A stretch of DNA of 41,146 nucleotides, from assembly GCA_016183005.1 (NCBI GenBank), contig JACPFN010000002.1:101175-142320 (forward strand). Reading direction: 5' to 3'. The notes beneath the pieces were generated by a model. That model was given only the letters and a program-made list of their open reading frames with translations. It ran no database searches and had not been told where the DNA came from. Shown here one piece after another: positions 8,124-16,749 of this stretch (position 1 is its first letter; every line of letters begins with the position of its first letter). The position numbers were made by a program, and so were the translations under genes. Source of the stretch: Candidatus Babelota bacterium. GTDB lineage: Bacteria; Babelota; Babeliae; Babelales; Chromulinivoraceae.

Positions 8124-10571
8124 ATGTCATATAATTTTCATGAAGTTGAAAAAAAATGGCAACAGTATTGGGAAAAAAATCCTTACGGTGTAGCCAAAGC
8201 GACTTATTCTGGAAAAAAATATTATTGTTTAGATATGTTTCCCTATCCATCGGGAGCTGGGTTGCATGTTGGACATTGGCGTGGGTATGTTTTATCTGAT
8301 ATTTATGCACGCAGTAAGGTCTTGCAGGGATATAATGTATTGCACCCTATGGGTTGGGATGCCTTTGGTCTTCCAGCTGAAAATGCAGCTATTAAAGAAG
8401 GCAAGCATCCACTTTCTGTGACACAGAGAAATATTGCGATCTTTAAAAGACAGCTTAGAAAAATTGGTGCCATTTATGATTGGACCAAAGAGCTTGATAC
8501 AACTGATCCAAATTATTATAAATGGACGCAATGGATCTTTTTACAAATGTTTAAGCGTGGCCTTGCATATGAAGCTATGATGCCTATTAATTGGTGCCCA
8601 TCTTGTTTGACTGGTCTTGCAAATGAAGAGGTTGTAAATGGTGGTTGTGAACGCTGTGCTGCAACCGTTGAACCACGTCAAGTTCGTCAATGGGTTTTAA
8701 AAATTACAGAATATGCAGAAAAACTTTTACAGGGGCTTGAAAAACTTGATTGGCCTGAAAAAGTTAAGTTAATGCAAGCTAATTGGATTGGTAAAAGTTC
8801 TGGATTAATATTTACATCTCCTGTAAAAGATTCTGATTTGAAAATACAAACATTTTCAGCTCATTTTGAAGCATGTTATGCAGATACATTTGTGGTAATT
8901 GCACCGGATCATCCATTATTATCTAGATTGCTTGAAGGTGTTTCTAACAGATCAGAAATTGAAGCGTTTTGTAAAAATTTAACTACTAAGCGTCTTGAAA
9001 AAAATTATGATGAAAAAAACATAGAGGGTATTTTTACAGGGCGTTATATTATCGATCCGCTGGGTAATGGAAATCTTCCTATTTGGATTGCAAGTTTCGC
9101 GTTAGCAGATTATGGTACAGGAATAGTGAAATGTTCTGCACATGATCCACGTGATTTTGAATTTGCAAAAAAATATAATATCCCTCTTAAGGTTGGCATT
9201 CTTCCAGAGGATAAAGAACTTGCTGAGCGTGTAAAAAATTTTGAAATCTGTTTTTCTGATATGCAAAATGGCATATTGCTTGAACCCGCACCATTCGAAG
9301 GAAAAAAAGGTAGTGATGTTCGTCAAGACCTTATTAAGTATTTAGTTGAGAAAAAATTAGCAGAAAAAAAGATAAGTTATCGATTGCGTGATTGGATATT
9401 TTCTCGTCAACGCTATTGGGGCGAACCGATTCCATTAATCCATTGTGCTCAATGTGGTATTGTGCCAGTTCCAGAGTCACAACTTCCTGTAACGCTTCCC
9501 GATGTTGAAAAATATGAGCCAACGGGAACAGGAGAATCTCCTTTGGCCGCGATAGATAGTTGGGTTAATACAACTTGTCCAAAGTGTAAAGGTGCAGCAA
9601 GGCGTGAAACAAATACTATGCCACAATGGGCAGGATCTTGTTGGTATTTCTTGAGATATCCCAATCCAGATCTTACAACAGAAGCTTTTTGCCAGTCAGA
9701 CTTGAACTATTGGCTTCCGGTAGATTTATATGTTGGCGGAGTTGAACATGCAATTTTACATCTTTTGTATTCACGTTTTTATGTGAAAGTTTTACATGAC
9801 GCAGGATTTTTACCTTTTGATGAACCCTTTACGCAACTATTCAATCAAGGAATGGTTTGTAAGTTATCTGAAAAAACTGGGTTGATTGAAAAAATGTCAA
9901 AATCAAAGGGCAATGTTGTTAATCCTGATGAAATTGTACAGGTTTATGGGTCAGATGTGCTACGTATGTATATGCTTTTTATGGGACCACCAGAACTTGA
10001 TTGTCAGTGGCAGGATGATGGTATCGAAGGAATAAAGCGTTTTACTAACCGATTTATTACCTATCTTGAACAAGCAGAAACGGTTTTGTTAGCTGATAAA
10101 AAAGAGGAGTTAGTGGTTACTCGATCAATACATAAATTGATTAAAGAGGTTCAAGATCGGATAGCTCATTTTAAGCCGAATACAGCAATTGCCGCCTTTA
10201 TGGAATGGACTAATCAAGCAATGAAGGAAAAAATGCAATTGAGCAGGAATTCAATGGAAAAGGTGTTAACCTTATTTTCTATTTTTGCTCCATATGCAGC
10301 ATCAGAGCTTCTTGAAAAACTTTTAAATTTAAGACTTGAGCAGTGTGTTTGGCCAACATATGATGCAGTATTGGTTCAAGAAACTGATTCAAATTATTCT
10401 ATTATGGTTAACGGAAAGCTGCGGGCATCATTAACTGTGCAAAAGGGATTGATAAAGGATGATGTAATTGGACAAGCACGAATTCTTATTGCAAAATGGC
10501 TTGATCAAAAAATGATTATCAAAATTATTTTTGTGCAAGATAGAACTGTGAATTTTGTAATTAAAGAGTGA
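8124..10571 (+). CDS. leuS: Leucyl-tRNA synthetase
   Basis: This class I synthetase of 815 residues charges tRNA-Leu with leucine in the cytoplasm. The HIGH motif appears as HVGH at 48-51, a zinc-type CPSC...CERC insertion follows, and KMSKS is at 590-594. The tRNA-binding C-terminal domain is present, so the protein is complete though slightly shorter than the usual 850-880. The CP1 editing domain (about 220-430) keeps WIGKSSG, YGTG and [10 protein letters not shown]. However, the Thr-rich editing motif normally reading TTRPDT-x-x-G is replaced by SAHFEA-C-Y-A (245-253). That motif forms the proofreading pocket, so editing may be weakened or altered. A secreted homologue of this same domain is encoded at 29144-30376. 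Own promoter and terminator indicate a single-gene unit. Confidence 0.97.
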   Translation: MSYNFHEVEKKWQQYWEKNPYGVAKATYSGKKYYCLDMFPYPSGAGLHVGHWRGYVLSDIYARSKVLQGYNVLHPMGWDAFGLPAENAAIKEGKHPLSVTQRNIAIFKRQLRKIGAIYDWTKELDTTDPNYYKWTQWIFLQMFKRGLAYEAMMPINWCPSCLTGLANEEVVNGGCERCAATVEPRQVRQWVLKITEYAEKLLQGLEKLDWPEKVKLMQANWIGKSSGLIFTSPVKDSDLKIQTFSAHFEACYADTFVVIAPDHPLLSRLLEGVSNRSEIEAFCKNLTTKRLEKNYDEKNIEGIFTGRYIIDPLGNGNLPIWIASFALADYGTGIVKCSAHDPRDFEFAKKYNIPLKVGILPEDKELAERVKNFEICFSDMQNGILLEPAPFEGKKGSDVRQDLIKYLVEKKLAEKKISYRLRDWIFSRQRYWGEPIPLIHCAQCGIVPVPESQLPVTLPDVEKYEPTGTGESPLAAIDSWVNTTCPKCKGAARRETNTMPQWAGSCWYFLRYPNPDLTTEAFCQSDLNYWLPVDLYVGGVEHAILHLLYSRFYVKVLHDAGFLPFDEPFTQLFNQGMVCKLSEKTGLIEKMSKSKGNVVNPDEIVQVYGSDVLRMYMLFMGPPELDCQWQDDGIEGIKRFTNRFITYLEQAETVLLADKKEELVVTRSIHKLIKEVQDRIAHFKPNTAIAAFMEWTNQAMKEKMQLSRNSMEKVLTLFSIFAPYAASELLEKLLNLRLEQCVWPTYDAVLVQETDSNYSIMVNGKLRASLTVQKGLIKDDVIGQARILIAKWLDQKMIIKIIFVQDRTVNFVIKE

Positions 10572-10598
10572 GCTATAAAAAAATATATAAATAGTAAA

Positions 10599-10625
10599 AG
10601 AGGCAGGCAATAATCCTGCTTCTTT
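10599..10625 (+). terminator. Intrinsic terminator after leuS
   Basis: A 10-bp stem, AAGAGGCAGG pairing with CCTGCTTCTT (one G-T pair), has a 7-base loop and is followed by a T-rich stretch. It lies 28 bases after the leuS stop codon. Confidence 0.75.
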
Positions 10626-10644
10626 ATTTTAGGGTGTTATTAAT

Positions 10645-11028
10645 ATGAATAAAATAAGCTTGGTGGTAGCTTTGTTAGCATTTCAAGTATGTATCTCTTC
10701 TGAGAATAAATTATTTAGCAGATGTTCTAAACTAATAGATGAGCATGCAGATCTTTTGAGCAAAGCTTTTAATTTAGGAGAAGATAATCTTGATAAAAAA
10801 TTTAAGCATGATGTCAGGGATGAGTTACTGTTTTGCGCGATAAAAATTGAAGCTTTAGCTAAAGGCTTAACAGAAAGAGCTATTTTTTTGCGCACAATGT
10901 TAACTCAGCGACAAGATGAGCGGGTAATGGAAGGGTTAAAGGCGTCTGTTATAAACTTGGAAAGAGATTTTGAAAGATTAGGTGTTATGTATGATAATTT
11001 TCAAAAAATTTTCAATGAATCTCTGTAA
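10645..11028 (+). CDS. Small exported helical protein
   Basis: The 127-residue product has a cleavable signal peptide (SLVVALLAFQVCIS) and a mature part that is almost wholly helical, with heptad-like spacing of Leu and many charged residues. Two Cys residues (C27 and one in LLFCAIK) could pair. No family is recognised. It opens a run of short exported genes on the same strand with loose spacing. It may be a periplasmic or secreted helper, but nothing in the sequence points to a partner. Confidence 0.7.
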   Translation: MNKISLVVALLAFQVCISSENKLFSRCSKLIDEHADLLSKAFNLGEDNLDKKFKHDVRDELLFCAIKIEALAKGLTERAIFLRTMLTQRQDERVMEGLKASVINLERDFERLGVMYDNFQKIFNESL

Positions 11029-11071
11029 AATTAATAATCGTATGAATTGAGTGTTTAGGGAGACATTAAAG

Positions 11072-11471
11072 ATGATTTTTTTATTTATTGTAACGTTTTT
11101 ATTTTCATTGATCTTCATTAGTGCAAGATGGAATTTTGATAAATTTTTATCAGGCATCAGGTCGATATAATGTTATTACCTTCACTGAAGATATAGATAA
11201 TTTTAGAAGTAACAGAGCTAGGGAATTAAGATTATTTCTTTTAGAAAGACAAGCTGTTTCTGCTTGTTTAGTAAAAGAAGGTTCCTTTTTACTAAGTATT
11301 GATAAGCCAAAAGAAGTTTCGTTATTAGCGGCTTTAGAATATTACGATGATCTTATTCAGCGCAGAAAAGAAGAAGAAAAGCTATCTTTTGTAGAGTTTT
11401 TAAGATTATATGCTGGTAAAGGAGATAGATTGTCGGCAGATATACAAGAAACTAAGGCGCGGGTTTCTTGA
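11072..11471 (+). pseudogene. Small exported protein with one-base frame break
   Basis: A good ribosome site (AGGGAG) precedes an ATG that opens a signal peptide (MIFLFIVTFLFSLIFISA), but this frame stops at 11168-11170. The mature part continues without interruption in the next frame to 11471: 100 or more residues, helical and charged, with conserved-looking segments such as FTEDIDNFRSNRARELR. Removing one base, for example from the run of five T at 11144-11148, joins the two into a normal exported protein. A GTG at 11121 could start the second frame alone but would lack a signal peptide. The break could be decay, sequencing error or frame-restoring slippage. The product family is unknown. 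Confidence 0.6.
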
Positions 11472-11577
11472 TTAAATATTTCAGTAAGGAATTTGAAGTT
11501 TTTGATGGTATTGCTTGTTTATTTTAAAAAAACATTAATGCAATAGGTTTAATTTTAATTTTTTTATAAAAGGTTTT

Positions 11578-11826
11578 ATGATGATAAAAAATCTATATGG
11601 AATAATTATAGGTAGTTTTTTTGTGTTACCTTGTTTAGGTGCTGCTGATCATAAATTACAAAATGTTAATAATGAAAAAAAATTATCAGCAGGTAGATTG
11701 TCCAGCATGAAAGCAGATCAAAAGGTTACAGAAATTGGGCGAAATTTATTTGCAGAAAGAGATCTTGGGGTGTCTTGTTTTACCGAAAGCAATAGGGTTT
11801 GCTTAAGGCATTCTTCTAAAAAATGA
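11578..11826 (+). CDS. Small exported protein of unknown function
   Basis: The 82-residue product starts with a signal peptide (LYGIIIGSFFVLPCLGAA) and has a short, basic mature part with two Cys residues near the C-terminus (SCFTESNRVCLRH) that may form a disulfide loop. The LPCLGA stretch could in principle be read as a weak lipobox but does not fit well. AAAAGG precedes two consecutive ATG codons; the second has the better spacing. It ends 7 bases before the S51 peptidase gene and is probably co-transcribed with it. Confidence 0.65.
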   Translation: MMIKNLYGIIIGSFFVLPCLGAADHKLQNVNNEKKLSAGRLSSMKADQKVTEIGRNLFAERDLGVSCFTESNRVCLRHSSKK

Positions 11827-11833
11827 GATAATT

Positions 11834-12511
11834 ATGAAAAAGCAGATATTTGTAATGGGTGGCGGTGGGTTTACCAGAGACCAGGATTTAAAATTAGAAA
11901 AATATTTATTATCGCTTTGTGATGTCTTAAATCCTAAAATTGCATTTTTACCGCAAGCAAGTAATGAATCTCGTGATTATATTGTTAAATTTTATCAATC
12001 CTTTTTATCTCTTGGAGCAGAACCTTCATGGATATCACTTTTTGGCCGAGTTGAGCCATATTGGAAAGAGCATTTACTCAATCAAGATATTATTTATGTT
12101 GGAGGAGGTAATACTCGTAGTATGCTTGCGCTTTGGCGTGAATGGGGAGTTGATGAAGTCTTACGTGAAGCTTATAATCGAGGAATAATTTTAGCGGGGC
12201 TTAGTGCGGGAATGATCTGTTGGTTTAAGCAAGGAATTACCGATTCTGTTTGGCCTCTTGGGGTTGTTGAGGGTCTTAATTTTATTAATGCTTCGGCTTG
12301 TCCTCATTTTGATACCGAAACTGAGCGTCAAAATTTTTATATTAATTCTGTGGCGCAGAAACAGGTGGTTGCTGGTTATGCATTATATGATGATGTAGCA
12401 GCACTATTTGTAGATGGGAAGTTTTCAAAGGCTGTAAAAACTAAAATAGGGAAAAAGGCAAAATTTATTGATGTAGATGGGGTTAAGACATTAGAAACAG
12501 AATTCTTATAA
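11834..12511 (+). CDS. Peptidase E-like S51 dipeptidase
   Basis: The 225-residue protein has the layout of the S51 family: an N-terminal MGGGGF, the glutaminase-like segment IIYVGGGNTRSML, and the nucleophile elbow AGLSAGM with Ser124, followed by a conserved CPHFDTE region. S51 peptidases cleave dipeptides with an N-terminal aspartate, or release Asp from cyanophycin-type polymers. There is no signal peptide, so it acts in the cytoplasm, probably recycling peptides. Length is usual for the family. It follows a small exported gene by 7 bases. The family call is firm; the exact substrate is not visible. Confidence 0.85.
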   Translation: MKKQIFVMGGGGFTRDQDLKLEKYLLSLCDVLNPKIAFLPQASNESRDYIVKFYQSFLSLGAEPSWISLFGRVEPYWKEHLLNQDIIYVGGGNTRSMLALWREWGVDEVLREAYNRGIILAGLSAGMICWFKQGITDSVWPLGVVEGLNFINASACPHFDTETERQNFYINSVAQKQVVAGYALYDDVAALFVDGKFSKAVKTKIGKKAKFIDVDGVKTLETEFL

Positions 12512-13078
12512 AATAAAGATTCTGAGATGTTGCAACATGCAATAGCTGAGTAAAGTGAGCAGCGCAAAATAGTTAAAAAGGCTATAAGAAATTTCGTACG
12601 ATACTACGGCTTGTGATGTATAGTAGTATAGTTTATTAGTTTATAGCAGTTTGTTTTGATAATTTGTTGCTTGGATTGTGGGTATTGTTGTGATCTACCT
12701 AGAGAGTTTTCTTTTGTAATGAAAGAAATTTTTTATCTTTTTGATTACAGTATTGCTATTGAGGTTGTATTTTGGCAAAAAAATGAAGTGAAAGTAGATA
12801 TACCATGACGCACAATATTATAATTGAAGAGCGATAAAGAATCAGAAGAATGTAGGGCATATACATTTTAGGGGTGCTGATATCATTTTTAACATAGGTG
12901 TCATTCTGTTTGTAATATTTTAGGAGTAAAACTCAGACCCTTTATGGAGTAATTTTTTTATAAAATTCTTCACAGAGAATAGAACTTCTTGCTGCGGTAT
13001 TTATCTTTGTGGTCAATTTTGATTTGAAAGTAAAAGGGTAAGTCTTTTGTAACCGAAGCAATTATTAAAGGAGAAGGT
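12512..13078. other. Non-coding gap of about 570 bases
   Basis: No frame with a signal peptide, a good ribosome site or a recognised motif was found on either strand, and I see no clear inverted or direct repeat. Many in-frame stops interrupt short stretches that look gene-like. It may be a fully decayed gene. Only the last bases (AAAGGAGAAGG) have an assignable role, as the ribosome site of the next gene. Confidence 0.5.
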
Positions 13079-13903
13079 ATGAGAATTATTAAGATTATGG
13101 GATTTTTTATTTTTTCAGAAATGTTGCTACAGGCGTCAGATGCTTCAAATGTTGATGCTTCTATATCTAAATCTGGCAGAGTTTCTCCGAATGGGTTTTT
13201 TGCTGCATGTACAGTAGGTAAATATTTATTAGAATATGAGCAAAAAGCAAAAGAACTAGAAGGGCGGCTTAATAGAAGGGTTCAAGCTATTCCCTTGGTA
13301 GCAGAATTAGAAAAAGAAGTAACTGATAAATCAGGTGAATTGGGTGAAAGAAGACCGATTGCTTTTGGTCTGGATACTTATGATCATCAAGATTTGGATG
13401 ATTTTAAATCTTTATGCAGAAAGGTATCTTCCTTGTCGCGTTCTGTTAATGCCTTGAGAGAAGATGATCCTACTTCGACAGAATTGGTTAAGGTTGGATC
13501 AATTTTTGAACATTTAAGACGTATGCAAAAAAAATTTAATTTGGTAATTCCAGAAGATGAAAAATCACCGATGTTTTTATTCGATTTAGATAGCGATAAT
13601 GGTGGAAAAGTATTACATGAAAATGGTGTAGTGCGGGAATTAGAAAAACTTCTTGAAGAAAGAGTATCTATGTCTGAAAGTCAGTTAGATGGTAGTATGT
13701 CTTTAAAAAATTCAAGGAATTTAAACAAGGGTTCTTTAAGGCTGACAATACCGGATGCACTTAATTTTAAAACAAGGGGCTCTCAATCAGTATCTTTTGA
13801 AAATGATGCTAGAGAAATAGGGGATATGGTGTCAAGGCTTTTGGTGGATGCTGAATACGTAAGTAGTGGTGAAAGTTCTGATGGCGAGTTTAACGACTTG
13901 TAG
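13079..13903 (+). CDS. Exported protein with coiled-coil segment
   Basis: AAAGGAGAAGG gives a strong ribosome site just before the ATG. The 274-residue product has a signal peptide (IMGFFIFSEMLLQASDA), then a charged helical region with coiled-coil spacing (residues 55-160) and an acidic, Ser-rich C-terminal third ending in SSGESSDGEFNDL. No enzyme motif or known domain is recognised. The acidic Ser/Asp/Glu tail recalls the low-complexity part of the next gene product. It stands as a single gene between wide spacers. An exported host-facing or surface protein is a guess from the signal peptide only. Confidence 0.75.
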   Translation: MRIIKIMGFFIFSEMLLQASDASNVDASISKSGRVSPNGFFAACTVGKYLLEYEQKAKELEGRLNRRVQAIPLVAELEKEVTDKSGELGERRPIAFGLDTYDHQDLDDFKSLCRKVSSLSRSVNALREDDPTSTELVKVGSIFEHLRRMQKKFNLVIPEDEKSPMFLFDLDSDNGGKVLHENGVVRELEKLLEERVSMSESQLDGSMSLKNSRNLNKGSLRLTIPDALNFKTRGSQSVSFENDAREIGDMVSRLLVDAEYVSSGESSDGEFNDL

Positions 13904-14047
13904 GGTATTTCTTGAATAACATAAGATTTTTATTGATTTTATCTTAATGTTTTACTTTATAATTGCTATATTTAAATAGATGGGGGTTAATTTGTTATTT
14001 GGGATAGTTAAATAATTGAATATTAGCTTTTATGTTAAATATTTTTG

Positions 14048-14620
14048 ATGAAAGATGATGCTATGTATAAAGGATTTATAGTTCTCTTTGTGTTTGGCTT
14101 TAGCGTTATTACCTATTGTTCTCAGCGATCTGATGAATCTGATGAATCTTATGGATTTTATGGATCTGTTGAATCTGATGGATCTTATGGATCAGATGAA
14201 TTTGATGGATCTGATGGATCTTTTTCACAGGATGAATTGAGTTTGCAAAGAGCTAAAAATCATAAGCGTTGTTATGGTTTGCCGACTCCAAATAACTTTA
14301 ATGTATTACAAACAGATACGCCTAATCAGGAGGTATTGGGTGGATCTTCTTTTTCGGGTTGGTTGGATAAGGTTGCTGAACCTGAAAGTAGATTGGTTAC
14401 GGTAGAAGATTCTGAGAATTTTACTCGCCATCAAATAGCGGGAGAATGTAGGAAGTCTTTTAAAGAAATTAGTAAGGAATTCGTTTTTGAAGGAGTGCAA
14501 ATTCGGAAAGAAGAGAAAAAAAGAAACTCAAGCACAGCTGCTCAAGGATTAAGCCTTAATGCAAGTAATAGGCATGTTATAGGAAGTAGTTTAAATGATT
14601 CCGATGAATCTAAGCGGTAA
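14048..14620 (+). CDS. Exported protein with Ser/Asp/Gly repeat region
   Basis: After a signal peptide (MYKGFIVLFVFGFSVITYC) comes a low-complexity acidic segment built from three-residue units of the type [D/Y/V]-[E/G]-[S/F], encoded by a 9-bp tandem repeat. The remaining 120 residues are polar with no recognised domain. The start is uncertain: ATG at 14048 and ATG at 14063 both lack a strong ribosome site, and the later one places the signal peptide at the very N-terminus. The repeat suggests a flexible surface or secreted linker and may vary in copy number between strains. uvrB starts 34 bases downstream, so the two may share a transcript. Confidence 0.65.
   Translation: MKDDAMYKGFIVLFVFGFSVITYCSQRSDESDESYGFYGSVESDGSYGSDEFDGSDGSFSQDELSLQRAKNHKRCYGLPTPNNFNVLQTDTPNQEVLGGSSFSGWLDKVAEPESRLVTVEDSENFTRHQIAGECRKSFKEISKEFVFEGVQIRKEEKKRNSSTAAQGLSLNASNRHVIGSSLNDSDESKR
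14132..14221 (+). repeat. 9-bp tandem repeat (10 imperfect copies)
   Basis: Ten consecutive 9-mers vary around GATGGATCT (for example GATGAATCT, TATGGATCT, GTTGAATCT). All keep the reading frame of the exported protein that contains them, so gain or loss of units changes length by three residues each. Confidence 0.9.
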
Positions 14621-14653
14621 TCGATACTATTGGTAATGATAAAGTAGGAGAAT

Positions 14654-16627
14654 ATGAGTTTATTTAAGCTACGTTTACCTTTCAAGCCTGCCGGAGATCA
14701 AGAAGCTGCAATTAAAAAATTACAACATCATGAGGGTGAAAAATCTACGCTTCTTGGTGTAACGGGTTCTGGAAAAACTTTTACAATCGCCAATGTGATT
14801 GCAGCTCAAAATAAACCAGTTGTTGTTCTTTCACCCAATAAGACCTTGGCTGCGCAATTATACGAAGAATTTAGTCTTTTTTTTCCTGAAAATAAAGTTT
14901 GTTACTTTGTAAGTTATTATGATTATTATCAGCCAGAATCTTATTTGCCGGCTCAGGATATGTATATTCCCAAGGAAACAAAGATTAACCCAGAGATAGA
15001 GCGTTTAAGGCTTGAGGCTGTTGCAAATCTCATGCAAAGACGAGATGTGATCATCGTAGCATCTGTTTCCTGTATTTATTCATTGGGAAATCCCATTGAA
15101 TGGAAAGAGCAATCATTCGCATTACAAGTTAATCAAAAAATATCAAGAAAGGATCTTTTACATAAGCTTGTTTTTATGCAGTATGAGCGTAATGATATTG
15201 ATAAAAAAAGTGGAACATTTAGTGTATTTGGTAATGTTATTGAAATTTGTGTTCCATATGAAAAACATAAAAAGCTTCGCATAGAACTTTTTGGTGATGA
15301 AATTGAGACGATTTCATGGATTGAAAAAGTTACGAATAATGTTCTGGAACTGTTGATAGAAACAGTGATATTTCCTGCCAAAAACTTTGTAACATCAGTT
15401 GATGTCAAAAATAAAGCAGTTGCAGAGATAAAAAAAGAATTGGCAGATTATGCTCCAATGATTGAAAATCAAGTTTATCGTCAACGCCTTGAGCGCAGGG
15501 TGGCTCATGATGTAGAAATGATTGAAGAAACTGGTTTTTGTACGGGTATTGAAAATTATTCACGTTACTTTGATGGACGCTTGCCCGGTCAAGCTCCTTA
15601 TTGTTTATTTGATTTTTTTGCAAAGGATGATTTTTTATTAATTATAGATGAGTCTCATATAGCTATTCCACAACTTGGTGGAATGTATCATGGTGATCGC
15701 GTTAGAAAACAGGTATTAATTGATTTTGGTTTTCGTTTGCCATCAGCTCGCGATAATAGACCATTGAAGTTTGAAGAAACAGAAAAGTTTTTTAAAAATG
15801 TTATTTTTGTATCAGCAACACCAGGAAAATATGAGCTTGAAAATAGTGATCAGATCGTTGAGCAAATTATTCGTCCTACTGGTCTTTTGGACCCAGAGAT
15901 CGTAATGCATTCTAGAGCCGATCAAGTACCAGATCTTTTAAAGATGATTAAGCAAACTACTAAAAATGGATTTCGTAGCCTGGTGACTGTATTAACTAAG
16001 AAAATGGCCGAAGAGCTTGCTCAGTATCTTGAGGAGCATGGTATTAAGGTCTGTTATCTTCATAGTGATCTTAAAACTCCTCAGCGTACTGAAATTTTGC
16101 AAAAATTGCGCTTAGGTATTTTTGATTGTATTGTTGGAGTTAATCTACTCAGGGAGGGTATAGATTTACCTGAAGTAGCTTTTGTTGGGATTATGGATGC
16201 TGACATTGAAGGTTTTTTGCGTGATAAAAAATCTTTGATTCAAATTATTGGTCGTGCAGCACGTAATACAGAAAGTATTGTGAAGTTGTATGCAGATAAA
16301 ATTACAGATTCAATACAATATGCTCTTGATCAGACAACTCGCCGTCGTTCTATTCAGCAGGCTTATAATAAAGAGCATAATATTACGCCAAAGACTGTAG
16401 TCAGAGAAGTTGTACAATCTATTTCAAAAGCAGCCCTTGATCTGACAAGATCAGATAAAATTATAAAAAAGAGTAATAAGAAGGAAGTCTCTTATTTATA
16501 TCAAGAAGAGTTACAAGCAAAAATTCTTGAAATTGAGTCTGCTATGCATAAGGCTGCTCAAGATTTAGATTTTGAAAGAGCAATTCAGCTTAGAGATCAG
16601 TTGTTACGCCTTAAGGGGATTGATTAA
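14654..16627 (+). CDS. uvrB: UvrABC excision repair helicase subunit B
   Basis: The 657-residue protein is the damage-verifying subunit of nucleotide excision repair; it is loaded by UvrA and recruits UvrC. Walker A is GVTGSGKT (35-42), the beta-hairpin region holds YYDYYQPE, Walker B is DESH, and motifs V-VI appear as LLREGIDLPE and QIIGRAARN. The C-terminal UVR domain (EIESAMHKAAQDLDFERAIQLRD) that contacts UvrC is intact. Length is normal. AGGAG lies just before the ATG. No uvrA or uvrC is in the window. The call is secure. Confidence 0.98.
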   Translation: MSLFKLRLPFKPAGDQEAAIKKLQHHEGEKSTLLGVTGSGKTFTIANVIAAQNKPVVVLSPNKTLAAQLYEEFSLFFPENKVCYFVSYYDYYQPESYLPAQDMYIPKETKINPEIERLRLEAVANLMQRRDVIIVASVSCIYSLGNPIEWKEQSFALQVNQKISRKDLLHKLVFMQYERNDIDKKSGTFSVFGNVIEICVPYEKHKKLRIELFGDEIETISWIEKVTNNVLELLIETVIFPAKNFVTSVDVKNKAVAEIKKELADYAPMIENQVYRQRLERRVAHDVEMIEETGFCTGIENYSRYFDGRLPGQAPYCLFDFFAKDDFLLIIDESHIAIPQLGGMYHGDRVRKQVLIDFGFRLPSARDNRPLKFEETEKFFKNVIFVSATPGKYELENSDQIVEQIIRPTGLLDPEIVMHSRADQVPDLLKMIKQTTKNGFRSLVTVLTKKMAEELAQYLEEHGIKVCYLHSDLKTPQRTEILQKLRLGIFDCIVGVNLLREGIDLPEVAFVGIMDADIEGFLRDKKSLIQIIGRAARNTESIVKLYADKITDSIQYALDQTTRRRSIQQAYNKEHNITPKTVVREVVQSISKAALDLTRSDKIIKKSNKKEVSYLYQEELQAKILEIESAMHKAAQDLDFERAIQLRDQLLRLKGID

Positions 16628-16749
16628 AATATCTTATGTTTATTATTTTTTTACTTATTTAGTAACAGTTTATTTCATTTGTTTTGACTCCGAGTGTATA
16701 CTAATCTGGACTTAAATATAGAGTTGAAAAATAAATTGAAAGAGATATT

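Noticed and set aside
9102-9664. Minus-strand frames inside leuS
   Set aside because: They lie within strongly conserved synthetase coding sequence and show no protein-like features.
11121-11471. GTG-started cytosolic protein
   Set aside because: A signal peptide with a better ribosome site lies directly upstream in the neighbouring frame, so a frame-broken exported gene explains the region better.
14132-14221. Possible CRISPR array
   Set aside because: Units are contiguous 9-mers without spacers and are in frame with an exported protein, so it is a tandem repeat.
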